A stretch of 64,000 bases of DNA from CBDDKZ01 sp965230415 (GTDB taxonomy: Bacteria > Bacteroidota > Bacteroidia > Cytophagales > JAAEPT01): positions 992,001 to 1,056,000 of the forward strand of contig CBDDKZ010000005.1 of the NCBI GenBank assembly GCA_965230415.1, given 5' to 3'. Below the pieces are notes generated by a model. That model was not told the DNA's origin. It worked only from the letters and a program-made list of their open reading frames with translations, and did no database searches. This document shows positions 46,166 to 54,979 of this stretch, piece after piece. Position 1 is the stretch's first letter. Every line of letters starts with the position of its first letter. Made by a program: the position numbers and the translations under genes.

Positions 46166-46726
46166 CTAAACCTCATCAAGATTTTTACGGTCGTTGATGT
46201 TAAGCTTTTTGAAAGCTGAAGGAGTCATACCTGTTTCTTTCTTGAACTGTGAAGACAAATGTGCCACGCTACTGTAGTTCAATTGAAAAGCAATTTCAGA
46301 AAGTGTTAGCTGATTATAATGAATCAGTTCTTTCACCTTTTCGACTTTCTGATGAAGAATATATTTTTCAATAGTCACACCTTCAACTGAAGAAAACAGT
46401 TTGCTAAGTGTACTATAGTCGTGATTAATTTTTTCAGCTATCAGCGTAGAGAAATTAACGTTACTCTTTTCTTCTTTGTGATGAATTTCATCCACGATAA
46501 TAGCTTTGATTTGAGCAATCAAGGCTGAGTTAGCATCTTCCAATAACTCAAACCCTAAAGCTTTTAATTTATCCTGAATCGAGTATTTTGACTTATCATC
46601 AATAGAGCCTTCTACATCAACTTCACCAAGTGTTATAGCAGAAGTTACTACCCCCTCTGATTCGAATACTTCTTTTACAGAAGTAATGCACCGAGGGCAA
46701 ACCATGTTTTTGATGTAGAGGGTCAT
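46166..46726 (-). CDS. AraC-family regulator with N-terminal HMA-like domain
   Basis: With the start at 46726 (MTLYIKNMVCPRCITSV) the product has 186 residues. The first 65 are a heavy-metal-associated-like domain with the metal motif MVCPRC; the last 90 are an AraC HTH (LTLSEIAFQLNYSSVAHLSS, FKKETGMTPSAFKKL). This is a one-protein metal-sensing regulator, probably of the Cus genes downstream. The HMA domain takes the place of the usual ligand domain. Confidence 0.88.
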   Translation of the reverse strand: MTLYIKNMVCPRCITSVKEVFESEGVVTSAITLGEVDVEGSIDDKSKYSIQDKLKALGFELLEDANSALIAQIKAIIVDEIHHKEEKSNVNFSTLIAEKINHDYSTLSKLFSSVEGVTIEKYILHQKVEKVKELIHYNQLTLSEIAFQLNYSSVAHLSSQFKKETGMTPSAFKKLNINDRKNLDEV

Positions 46727-46788
46727 GACATTAAAGATAGTATCATTTAGAACCGAAACCATCTCTAATTATTGTATTCCCAACTATT

Positions 46789-47181
46789 TTATTTAAATAC
46801 TGAAAAAGATTTTAAATAATTCATGTTGACTTCAGACTCTTCTGAAAACCTCGTAAAGTCAAATACATCGGGCTGTTCCAACTTTTCAATACATATGTCA
46901 ACACCAAATGTGTAGTACATATCCCTCGTTCTTAGTTGCACATTTACTTGGGTAGTAAATAAATCGTTTATTAAACATTGTTTCGTCCATTCATGTATTC
47001 TATTGTACAAACTTCTTTCGGACGTGAGAACCCTATCAGTTGTTTCTTCCAATGGAGAATGTAGAGGCGTCACTCTAACCACAAACATAGAATTAGATTC
47101 TTCTTTGTATAGTAATAGCTCCTCCTTTTTTAAAATCTTAAATTTTATTGCTTCACAATCTGTCATCGTATCTGTTCCCAT
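46789..47181 (-). CDS. hypothetical protein, 130 aa
   Basis: A soluble protein of 130 residues, not recognised; Glu/Lys-rich with no signal or membrane segment. It lies 36 bp after the primase/VirE gene in the same direction and 62 bp before the regulator gene, so it could belong to the element's replication module rather than to the metal genes. Confidence 0.45.
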   Translation of the reverse strand: MGTDTMTDCEAIKFKILKKEELLLYKEESNSMFVVRVTPLHSPLEETTDRVLTSERSLYNRIHEWTKQCLINDLFTTQVNVQLRTRDMYYTFGVDICIEKLEQPDVFDFTRFSEESEVNMNYLKSFSVFK

Positions 47182-47217
47182 AATATTTCTTCTTTTACCT
47201 ATATATTTTATTGGAGA

Positions 47218-49431
47218 TTACGAACTAATATCAATTTCATCTACTTCTCGAAATTCACACATATACCCTCGTTTTTGAGTCCCATCAATTGTTTTACGTC
47301 CATTATTGAACCCACATTTTTTTAAATATTTACCAAGATTATTCGCATACTTTAGTACTGATTCACCTTCTAATGCATTGATTTTAGTCTTAATGTCTGT
47401 AACTGAATGAAAGGATGTAGTTGATGGTCTAAGCCATTTTCTAATCAAGTTCTCTTCATCTGTTTGAACTTCAAATTCTTTGTTATTTTCTTCTAACAAT
47501 TCTCTTTCTTCTTTGCTTAACCAATACTCATAACCTTCATTAAACAGTTTTAAAGCATAGCTAAATACCTTCATCATATCTACCTCATGTAGATAATCAA
47601 GAGAGTTTGTTTTGATAATAAAGAACCTTCTGTTCCCCGTGGTATCTCTTAGAAATTCATGGTTGTTAATACAGCCTAAAAATGAATCAATTTTAGGTTT
47701 ACGGTCAGTCACCCTAGCATAAGCTGCTCGTTCTTCAATCACTCGTTGTGATGTTATGGATTTTAAAGATTCAACACTAGACTTGGTATTTACTACCGCA
47801 TCCATTTCATCCATAAACACTATCATCTTTCGAGTTAATTCAAGCTTATCATCTTTATCCTTGGGATTGATATTCTTATTCAGAAGTAATGATTGATACT
47901 TATGAGGTAATAATTTATATGACCATCTTGTCTTACCAATTCCTTGTGCTCCCTGAAAAACCAAGATGTTTTCATTTTGAACATCAAATGGATTATGAAT
48001 TTCTGCTACTAATCCAACTAACCATTTTCTCAGCATCAAATTTTTAAGCTCGTTTGACGTTTCGCTATCAATGGTATTACCCAATAGTTCTATGTAATCT
48101 ACATTAGGCTCTAATTCTACATTTGCTATTTCTTTCTTAAACTCAGTTAAGATGTTATAATTTGGAGCGATACTTCTCATTCTTGATATTAGATTCTCCT
48201 TGTCATATAAGCCTCCAAATACTTCATATCTAATTACATCTAGGTCTACATCTCGAAGCTGTTTCCAATAGACTCCTCCTTTATTAAAATCCTCGTCCTT
48301 AGATTTTAGACGTACTTTTGTATCAGTATTGTACTCTAAGGCATCAGTGTTAAAATTGTAGCGAAGCTTTAAGTTATACCTAACCAAGCTTTGGATAAAG
48401 TGTAGTTCAACCAATTCTCTTCTATGCTTTTTCGCACTTTGAGAATTAAACTGAAAGCCTTTCTCTTTTGCCAAATAAACAACAGTACCTAAACCTGCTC
48501 CATCTTTAGTTCTAAGCTCACATGCATCAAACTGTGTATGGCATTCCTGACTACTATATTGTTGATAATCCTGCTTCGACAATTGATGCCACCAATACCT
48601 AGCCCTATCTTCTGAAAAAGTATTTTTTAGAGCATAGCATACTGAAATCCAATTATGATATTCTTCTACAATGTTCTCCTTACTCTTTTCCAAGAAATCA
48701 GTAATTGAACATAGGATTCCTTCTGCTGATTGGTCTGATGGTCTGTTGTAGTTATAGTATGAAAAAGAAGCTACTTGTACGCTCTCTCTACATCTGTCAT
48801 CATCCTCAAAAGCTTTAACATCTTTAGTTGATTCAGATTCAGTAGAATCTATTGAAAGTATTTCAATGTCCTTTGCAACGGGATTTTCTTGATAGTAACA
48901 TTTGTCATCTGAGCTAATAAAGCACAGCCTTGTGTAATCCTTACAGCTTGGGTCTATCTCATGACCAAACTCTTCTTTATAAAATCTCTCATAATGAATA
49001 TATGCCGAATAGTGATGTTGTTGAACACTAGTTTGACTATCATATTTGGTTTGATGTATTACTTTATACCCATTTTCTGAAGGAGATATGAAGCCACAAA
49101 TTACATCAGGGTATTCACTTAGTTTATTCCTTAATGTTTCAATCTCTGAAATTGTAATATCGTCAATATCTATGATGATTTGACCTGAGTAGCTCAATAG
49201 ATTATCTTCAGATAGGTCTCTGTATTTTAGCTCACAAGCAGTAAATGCTGACAGGTTTCGTTTTACAACTCCAACTTGTTTAGACTTCTTTCCTTTTTCT
49301 GTAAGTAAGTTTCTATAATTCGTTATTTCCGATTTCTTCATTTGGTCACCTTGAACTGATTGATACAGTTCTTCTATAGTTATAGAGCCTATAGGAGTTG
49401 GCAACATCGCATTTCTATATAGGCTAAGCAT
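47218..49431 (-). CDS. mobile-element primase/VirE-type P-loop ATPase
   Basis: A 737-residue multidomain protein: an N-terminal BT4734/VirE-N-like region (about 30-190) with the acidic motif IIIDIDDI; a PriCT-2-like primase C-terminal segment (about 235-310; HNWISVCYALKNTF); and a VirE P-loop ATPase (about 470-650) with Walker A GAQGIGKTR and Walker B-like IVFMDEMDAV. This domain order is typical of Bacteroidota phages and islands and points to replication initiation or helicase loading of the excised element. It overlaps the small gene at 49424 by 8 bp. Confidence 0.88.
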   Translation of the reverse strand: MLSLYRNAMLPTPIGSITIEELYQSVQGDQMKKSEITNYRNLLTEKGKKSKQVGVVKRNLSAFTACELKYRDLSEDNLLSYSGQIIIDIDDITISEIETLRNKLSEYPDVICGFISPSENGYKVIHQTKYDSQTSVQQHHYSAYIHYERFYKEEFGHEIDPSCKDYTRLCFISSDDKCYYQENPVAKDIEILSIDSTESESTKDVKAFEDDDRCRESVQVASFSYYNYNRPSDQSAEGILCSITDFLEKSKENIVEEYHNWISVCYALKNTFSEDRARYWWHQLSKQDYQQYSSQECHTQFDACELRTKDGAGLGTVVYLAKEKGFQFNSQSAKKHRRELVELHFIQSLVRYNLKLRYNFNTDALEYNTDTKVRLKSKDEDFNKGGVYWKQLRDVDLDVIRYEVFGGLYDKENLISRMRSIAPNYNILTEFKKEIANVELEPNVDYIELLGNTIDSETSNELKNLMLRKWLVGLVAEIHNPFDVQNENILVFQGAQGIGKTRWSYKLLPHKYQSLLLNKNINPKDKDDKLELTRKMIVFMDEMDAVVNTKSSVESLKSITSQRVIEERAAYARVTDRKPKIDSFLGCINNHEFLRDTTGNRRFFIIKTNSLDYLHEVDMMKVFSYALKLFNEGYEYWLSKEERELLEENNKEFEVQTDEENLIRKWLRPSTTSFHSVTDIKTKINALEGESVLKYANNLGKYLKKCGFNNGRKTIDGTQKRGYMCEFREVDEIDISS

Positions 49432-49606
49432 TGTTCTCTTTATTTTTTAAGTTGTCATTAAGTGCATCTAATGAGTCATTTATTATTTGAGTCAAGTGAA
49501 ATGACTTGGTGAACTCTGAGGCTTGTTCTAGTTTATGTTGTATCTGCTTCAGCTTAACATACAATAGCGATGATAGCTTAATACTATGTTGTTTCTTATT
49601 CTTCAT
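49424..49606 (-). CDS. small ribbon-helix-helix-like protein, 60 aa
   Basis: A 60-residue basic protein with a strand-helix-helix pattern (HSIKLSSLLYVKLKQIQ, then LTQIINDSLDALN), which resembles ribbon-helix-helix DNA-binding proteins. It overlaps the primase gene by 8 bp and stands next to a non-coding region with repeated heptamers, so it may bind there. The assignment is by pattern only. Confidence 0.5.
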   Translation of the reverse strand: MKNKKQHSIKLSSLLYVKLKQIQHKLEQASEFTKSFHLTQIINDSLDALNDNLKNKENNA

Positions 49607-49990
49607 ATTCTGTAATGTTTATGGTTATATATCAAGGAGCTTCATCTCCCTATCCACCACTTGTATATTTCCAAAAACAGAATGTTTAGAATCAGTAGAA
49701 AAAAATTAAATATGACAGTAAAGACAGCCTGACACCGTCTTTTCAAGACTTACCAAATACAAATACTATAGCATTAGAAATGATTAATTAGTGTTTTTGA
49801 TGTCTTACTGTCTTCTAATTTAAAAGCACACCTTAATTACATTTAAACGAACATTTTTAATGAAAATCTCATGACAGTAGTTGAATTAAAGCTGTCTTAA
49901 TACTGTCTAATGTCTGTAGTTAGAAAAAAGGTGGTAAAGTAGAATAGACCACTCCTGAAAGGATATATAAGCTAAAGCACTCATTTTATA
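49607..49990. promoter_or_regulatory. non-coding control or origin region with GACAGTA heptamers
   Basis: This 384 bp gap divides the minus-strand primase genes from the plus-strand genes. GACAGTA occurs at 49714-49720 and 49873-49879, and its complement TACTGTC at 49806-49812 and 49901-49907, so there are two inverted pairs; partial copies lie at 49723 and 49892. The tight position beside a primase gene suggests iteron-like replication origin, operator or transfer origin. I see no gene here. Confidence 0.45.
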
Positions 49991-50815
49991 ATGGTCAACA
50001 TAATTTATCGTAAAGAACACTTTGAGGAATTCTACTACATTGCTGATGTATGTGACTCATTAACATTTCTGTCTTGCGAGGAAGAATTAGACTTCACATC
50101 TATCAATAGTACTTCAGCTTGGTACGAATGGTTAGATGATAGTTGGTTGAAACCTAAATTCACTTATTACTTCACTTCATTATTTGAAATCAATAAGCAT
50201 TGCTATGTAAACTTCAACTCCCTAAATCAAATTCAGGAGGCTATTGAAGCCGATACTCAAAATGTCATCATGGATATACTTTTTTATCTCTCATATTCCA
50301 AGACTAAGTATGGGAAACCTACTGCGTTCAATTCTATTCGGAGATACACTCAACAACTATTTGGAGCATTATTTTATAAAGACATTTTAAAAAACATAGA
50401 ACATGAGCTTCATGAACTTGACGGAAAAATTAGATTCAACTATGATGATAACTATAGATTTTTCATTCAAAAATTAGATGATGATGAAAGCCATTCAAAG
50501 CAATTAAAGATAACCGCTTTTCATAGACGATTCTTTAAAGAAATGTTTCAATCTACCATCCCGTTAACAAATGTATTCCTACATATAGAGTTGGAAAATG
50601 AAGAATTCGGAAAGGTAGTATCTCGTTATTTATCAAGCTCAGAATTTGAAATTCCCGATTCAGTTAAATCTAAAGTAGTAGGATTTGAGAGACAACATAA
50701 AATTGACTTAGTGTTAGATACTAATACCCTCTACAAAACAGATTTAAGCATGGATGAAATTCAGGAGTTTAAGGAAAATCAAAAAAGAAATAATTTAGAA
50801 AATGGAAGAATATAA
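49991..50815 (+). CDS. hypothetical protein of the element, 274 aa
   Basis: Not recognised. A soluble, acidic, aromatic-rich protein (many Tyr and Phe), with no signal peptide or membrane segment. It is transcribed away from the primase gene and overlaps the start of the next small gene by 14 bp. A role in regulation of the element (as RteC-type proteins have in Bacteroides) would fit the position, but no sequence motif supports it. Confidence 0.55.
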   Translation: MVNIIYRKEHFEEFYYIADVCDSLTFLSCEEELDFTSINSTSAWYEWLDDSWLKPKFTYYFTSLFEINKHCYVNFNSLNQIQEAIEADTQNVIMDILFYLSYSKTKYGKPTAFNSIRRYTQQLFGALFYKDILKNIEHELHELDGKIRFNYDDNYRFFIQKLDDDESHSKQLKITAFHRRFFKEMFQSTIPLTNVFLHIELENEEFGKVVSRYLSSSEFEIPDSVKSKVVGFERQHKIDLVLDTNTLYKTDLSMDEIQEFKENQKRNNLENGRI

Positions 50816-50990
50816 AAGTGTTAAAGTGAAAAGAAGCACACTAAAGAAGTTACTATCAGTAAAAATACACCTTGAAAACAAACACAATGTGTTTTCAATA
50901 CCTAGAACTACAATTATAGATTATTGTGTCAATAATTTCATTGCAAGGTTAAAAGAAGAAGATAACAACGAGGCTAAGAAAGAAGATTAA
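50802..50990 (+). CDS. small ribbon-helix-helix-like protein, 62 aa
   Basis: A 62-residue basic protein with YKSVKVKRSTLKKLLSVKIH followed by a second helix (RTTIIDYCVNNFIARL), a strand-helix-helix pattern like ribbon-helix-helix regulators. It overlaps the upstream gene and its 3' end overlaps the convergent IS-split gene by 17 bp. Possible partner of the similar small protein at 49424. Confidence 0.5.
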   Translation: MEEYKSVKVKRSTLKKLLSVKIHLENKHNVFSIPRTTIIDYCVNNFIARLKEEDNNEAKKED

Positions 50991-51244
50991 TAGCCTTCCT
51001 CTTTCTACAGTAGTAGGTCAGTTCTCGTTGTACTGAATCAGGTATTATATTTTCCTGAAGCGAATAAAAATCGGAGAATGAATGGTATAAATCTCTTTCT
51101 GATAATCTACCCAAGAACTCAAACCCCACGCTACAATCGGATTGAAAAAGATGACGTAAAAAATCCTTTTTAAAAGCGAATACATCTTGTTGAATGCAGT
51201 AGAGATAAACTCCTAGAGCATCATCGTTTCTAATCACTTCCACA

Positions 51245-51251
51245 CCTAATA
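51245..51251. repeat. target site duplication, left copy
   Basis: CCTAATA, repeated in the same orientation at 52493-52499 on the other side of the insertion sequence. Confidence 0.85.
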
Positions 51252-52492
51252 TGTATTAGTTAAGACTTAATCTGACATTTTAATTAAATTGTATAATATT
51301 AAAACAGATTAAGTGATGACAAGTGAAGACAAAATCATCAAGACCAAATTAGGATTATTAGAGCTTAGTAAACAACTAGGAAGTGTTTCACAGGCGTGTA
51401 AAGTGATGGGCTATAGTCGAGATTCATTTTACAGATTCAAACAACTCTACGAGCAAGGTGGAGAACTAGCACTTCAAGAAATTAGTCGTAAGAAACCAGT
51501 TTTAAAGAACAGAGTTAGTGAGGAGGTGGAAAAGGCAGTAGTTGCAATAGCTATAGAGTTCCCTGCTTTTGGTCAACAACGTTCAAGTAATGAACTAAAA
51601 AAGCGAGGTATATTCATATCACCTGGAGGGGTAAGATCAGTATGGCTACGTCATGATTTAGAGACGCTAAAAAAGCGATTAAAGGCATTAGAAGCTAAAG
51701 CTGCTCAAGAGGATCTTATTTTAACAGAAGCTCAGTTACAAGCTTTAGAAAAAGCAAAGGAAGAAAAGCAAGCTCATGGAGAAATAGAGACTCATCACCC
51801 ATGTTATCTGGGTTCTCAAGACACTTATTATGTGGGAACAGTAAAAGGAATTGGGAGAATATACGCTCAAACATTTATAGATACCTACTGTAAAGTGGCC
51901 TTTGTAAAACTTTATGATCGTAAGAATGCAATCGTTGCAGCTGATTTACTTAACGATAGGGTTTTACCGTTTTATGAACAACATGAGCTAAAGCTATTAA
52001 GGGTATTGACAGATCGAGGTACTGAGTATTGCGGAAAAAGAGAACATCATGAATACCAACTTTACTTAACCATAGAGGATATTGCACATACAAAAACCAA
52101 AGCAAAAAGCCCTCAAACAAATGGTATTTGTGAACGTTTTCATAGAACTATGCAAGAAGAGTTTTTTTGGGTAGCTTTTCGCAAGAAAATTTATGAATCG
52201 ATAGATCAGTTACAGACAGATTTGGATCAATGGATAGATTACTATAATAACCAACGAACTCATAGCGGAAAGTTCTGTTTTGGTAAAACTCCAATACAAA
52301 CTTTTAAGGATAGTATTCGAATAGCAAGAGAGAAGTTGATCAATCAAGAGCAATTAATTTTTTCTGACCAATCCTCCCTCAATAAAAAAAGGGAGGTTGA
52401 TCAGGAAAAATCGTTAAATTTAACCAATAATATGGGGCATCAACAAGATGTCCGATAACTCTCATATGTCAGATCAAGTAGTGGCTATTACA
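51252..52492 (+). mobile_element. complete IS481-family insertion sequence
   Basis: A 1241 bp element with 26 bp imperfect inverted repeats: left 51252-51277 (starting TGTATTAGTT) and right 52467-52492 (ending GGCTATTACA). The inner 13 bp ACTTAATCTGACA pair with TGTCAGATCAAGT with one mismatch. It is flanked by 7 bp direct repeats CCTAATA at 51245-51251 and 52493-52499. TGT...ACA ends and short target duplications fit IS481. Confidence 0.9.
51316..52458 (+). CDS. IS481-family transposase
   Basis: I choose the ATG at 51316; a GTG lies one codon before. The 380-residue product has an N-terminal helix-turn-helix (about 15-60; VSQACKVMGYSRDSFYRFKQ) and an RNase H-like DDE integrase core (about 165-330). 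Catalytic residues are Asp in FIDTYC (about 197), Asp in TDRGTEY (about 236) and Glu in TNGICERFHRT (about 273). One reading frame without frameshift is as expected for IS481 rather than IS3. The gene is intact, so the insertion may still be active. Confidence 0.93.
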   Translation: MTSEDKIIKTKLGLLELSKQLGSVSQACKVMGYSRDSFYRFKQLYEQGGELALQEISRKKPVLKNRVSEEVEKAVVAIAIEFPAFGQQRSSNELKKRGIFISPGGVRSVWLRHDLETLKKRLKALEAKAAQEDLILTEAQLQALEKAKEEKQAHGEIETHHPCYLGSQDTYYVGTVKGIGRIYAQTFIDTYCKVAFVKLYDRKNAIVAADLLNDRVLPFYEQHELKLLRVLTDRGTEYCGKREHHEYQLYLTIEDIAHTKTKAKSPQTNGICERFHRTMQEEFFWVAFRKKIYESIDQLQTDLDQWIDYYNNQRTHSGKFCFGKTPIQTFKDSIRIAREKLINQEQLIFSDQSSLNKKREVDQEKSLNLTNNMGHQQDVR

Positions 52493-52499
52493 CCTAATA
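52493..52499. repeat. target site duplication, right copy
   Basis: CCTAATA, identical to 51245-51251. Confidence 0.85.
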
Positions 52500-52846
52500 C
52501 CATAGATGGATTAATGACTAATCCTAACGCCTTAGCATACATTCCATGGATTGTTCTTAGCAGCTTTTTTAAATCTACCTTATCGCCTTTATCCCATTTG
52601 ATAAGTTCTAATACCAAAAACTTAACCTCACTCTTTTCTAGCTTGTCTAAGGTGGTTTTTAAGGCTTCAGAAGTAAAGCCTACAAAAAAGTGATTATTGA
52701 GCTTAGAGAGCGTCAATCGAGCTTCTGTGTGGTCTTCTGTAACCAAGTTTAATTGTGTTAGCTCGACACGTTCTTGGTCTAGCTTAAATTCTAGGATTCG
52801 TTCATCAGATTGAATAATTCGGGAATATGCCATGAGTTATATATCA

Positions 52847-52878
52847 TAAAAAAAGAGGTACAGATTTCTGCACCTCTT
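52847..52878 (-). terminator. Rho-independent terminator of the MORN-like gene
   Basis: On the minus strand AAGAGGT (52878-52872) pairs with ACCTCTT (52859-52853), with a 12-nt loop, followed by a T run to 52848. It lies 26 bp after the stop of the gene at 52904. Confidence 0.75.
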
Positions 52879-52903
52879 GGGATTACGGGTATCTAGGTAA
52901 GAC

Positions 52904-54643
52904 TTAAATCTTTTTAATGCTCTTTATGTATTCTTTCTCATCCGTTAATCTTACTGAATTATCACTATTCAGATATTTGCTCACAAAGAACTTAGTGTAA
53001 GCTCCTGCACCACAGCTTTGCCAAGATTCCTGTAAGGAATTGTACTTGTAGAATTTCTCTTTTGATTGTGCTAGAGCCTGAATTGATTTCTCTCTATTTC
53101 CTAGCTGCCAATGTAAAATAGATAAGTAAACTGCTTTCAATGCTTCTGAACTATTTTTTCTAGTTTCCTTCACTTTAACCTTATTAGCCTCTAACTGTAG
53201 AGCAAATAGCTCATAACATTTCTTTTCATTCGCATCACTTAATCCGTTCATGTACCGCATGAGGTTACCAAAACTCTCTACATCAATTTGATTAGTGTAG
53301 AGATTAAAATAAGAGTACAGAACAACATATTTCCCATCCTCATTTAAAGAACTAAACCCATTGAATAATCCATCAGTAGTAGTATGAACTAGCTTTCCTG
53401 AATGATAAAGTTTAATACCCTTACTGCCATATTCTTTCACAGCCACTTCATCATTTAGCACATAAACCCGAATGTGATAGTCGGATTGATAATACTTTTT
53501 AGCAGCCCATTTTACGCTTAGCCCTGATTCTTTAGACCACTTAAAATTAAACTTATCTATGAGTGTGCCTTTTGAATCCCACATCTTCATACTTTCCGAA
53601 ACGATTGGATTACTTGCATTCTTCAATATGCCCTTGAATACTTCAGCTTCAGCATTGCTCTTATTTGGATATCCTGTGTACTTGGAATCCCAATTACCAT
53701 AAGGGTATTTTTTCTTCGATTCCCCAAAAGAATGGTTTACAATGTAGTTTAATGCAACTAAATACGAATGCTCTCCAAAGTAGGTCTTAATCGCTTGTGA
53801 ATCACCTTGCTTTGCTCTCTCTAAAGCCTCCTGCATTCGTTTCCCCTCATTAATTGAATTTTCTATATCCTTCTTCTTAGCATTAAGCTTTTGTTTAATC
53901 TCAGGTGCATATTGTGATTGAGGAAAATCTGTCAAAAACTCTTCACATAGTTCAATGATTCGTTTATTACTAAACTTGGTAGTAGAGCCTAATGCCCAAA
54001 TACAGTTCTTATAACCACATTCCTCAGCTTCATTCTTACCGTTAGCATCAATAACTTTCACGAATTCTCCATTGTCAAAAAGCGTTCTATAACCTTTAGC
54101 ATAGCTATTACTTTTAACAATTTTGTAGGGTTTATATTCTTGGTTTTCTGTCCACTTGTAGTAGTAATATCCTTTGTAATCTGACCACCATCCATCTTTA
54201 TTACCATTAACATACATTCCCTTAACATGCCCTTTTAGAAATGGATACTCTAGCCATTGCCCGACCTTTTTCCCATACTCATACATTCCTTTTTCAAGTG
54301 TCTTTCCATTTTCAGAAACTTCAAGCCAACTACCATGCAGTTTATCGTTCTTATAATGAAAAGTAATAGTTGTCTTGGTTCTACTTGAATAGTACTTCGT
54401 CTGCACCCATTCGCCTGTCTTTTTACCATTGGAGTAATGACCAAGAAGCTCCCTTTCTCCGTCTTTAAAATATTTAATGTACACACCATTTTTCAATCCC
54501 GTAGATGATTCTGACCATTTTTCTTTAACTGAAAGCTTCCTCTTGTAGGAATCTCTATACCAAGTTCTATCGGGTGGAGTTTGAGCAAAAACTAAATTAA
54601 AAGCTGCAACAAATATGATTATTAAAAAAGCTGTTCTATTCAT
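52904..54643 (-). CDS. exported MORN-like (YwqK-type) repeat protein
   Basis: A 579-residue protein with a signal peptide (1-20, ending VFAQ). Residues about 40-170 hold repeats of the MORN/YwqK kind (GVYIKYFKDGERELLGHY, GKKTGEWVQ, NDKLHGSWLEV, GKKVGQWLEY). The middle contains a helical segment with TPR-like spacing and the C-terminal half is not recognised. YwqK-type repeats occur in periplasmic and cell-surface Bacteroidota proteins. Its link with the adjacent defence genes, which are transcribed divergently, is unclear. Confidence 0.7.
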   Translation of the reverse strand: MNRTAFLIIIFVAAFNLVFAQTPPDRTWYRDSYKRKLSVKEKWSESSTGLKNGVYIKYFKDGERELLGHYSNGKKTGEWVQTKYYSSRTKTTITFHYKNDKLHGSWLEVSENGKTLEKGMYEYGKKVGQWLEYPFLKGHVKGMYVNGNKDGWWSDYKGYYYYKWTENQEYKPYKIVKSNSYAKGYRTLFDNGEFVKVIDANGKNEAEECGYKNCIWALGSTTKFSNKRIIELCEEFLTDFPQSQYAPEIKQKLNAKKKDIENSINEGKRMQEALERAKQGDSQAIKTYFGEHSYLVALNYIVNHSFGESKKKYPYGNWDSKYTGYPNKSNAEAEVFKGILKNASNPIVSESMKMWDSKGTLIDKFNFKWSKESGLSVKWAAKKYYQSDYHIRVYVLNDEVAVKEYGSKGIKLYHSGKLVHTTTDGLFNGFSSLNEDGKYVVLYSYFNLYTNQIDVESFGNLMRYMNGLSDANEKKCYELFALQLEANKVKVKETRKNSSEALKAVYLSILHWQLGNREKSIQALAQSKEKFYKYNSLQESWQSCGAGAYTKFFVSKYLNSDNSVRLTDEKEYIKSIKKI

Positions 54644-54746
54644 TTTAATCTATCATTAACACATTCAGCTCCAATATACTATTTCAAATCTAATTATAGC
54701 ATTATATGCTATAATATTTTAACACAAAAAGGTCCTTCTTATCTAT

Positions 54747-54971
54747 ATGAGAAAAGGAGTAGATACCGACTATATTATTGCTTTTGGAAAGAACTTAGCT
54801 GCCGTTAGGAAGAAACATAGTATAACACAAGAGGAACTAGCATTTAAAACTGAAATCTCCCTGAGCCAAGTGGCTAGGATTGAAACAGGAAAGATTAACG
54901 CTACTATTGACACAGTTAATAAATTAGCCAAAGGTATTGGTGTTAAAACCTCTGAGCTTTTTGATTTTTAA
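54747..54971 (+). CDS. XRE-family helix-turn-helix regulator
   Basis: A 74-residue protein made of one Cro/C1-type HTH (about 10-70; RKKHSITQEELAFKTEISLS, QVARIETGKI). The gene comes 8 bp before the nuclease-like gene and starts the plus-strand group of defence genes. Regulators of this size often control restriction-modification or abortive-infection operons. It is divergent from the MORN-like gene. Confidence 0.9.
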   Translation: MRKGVDTDYIIAFGKNLAAVRKKHSITQEELAFKTEISLSQVARIETGKINATIDTVNKLAKGIGVKTSELFDF

Positions 54972-54979
54972 AACACAAA

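Larger units (their letters stand above)
50974..52833 (-). pseudogene. 203-codon hypothetical gene split by the IS481-family insertion
   Basis: The 5' part is 52493-52833 (ATG at 52833; MAYSRIIQSDERILEFKLD...) and the 3' part is 50974-51251. If the insertion sequence and one 7 bp target copy are removed, the frame continues exactly: ...NPSMVLG then VEVIRNDDALGVYLY... and the stop lies at 50974. The intact product would have about 203 residues; the family is not recognised. The split halves are otherwise undamaged, so the insertion is recent. The apparent start of the 3' part is only an internal GTG (Val) codon. Confidence 0.85.

Noticed and set aside
50974..51243. Separate 89-residue gene starting at a GTG at 51243
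   Set aside because: The GTG is an internal Val codon; the frame continues exactly into 52833-52493 when the insertion sequence is removed.
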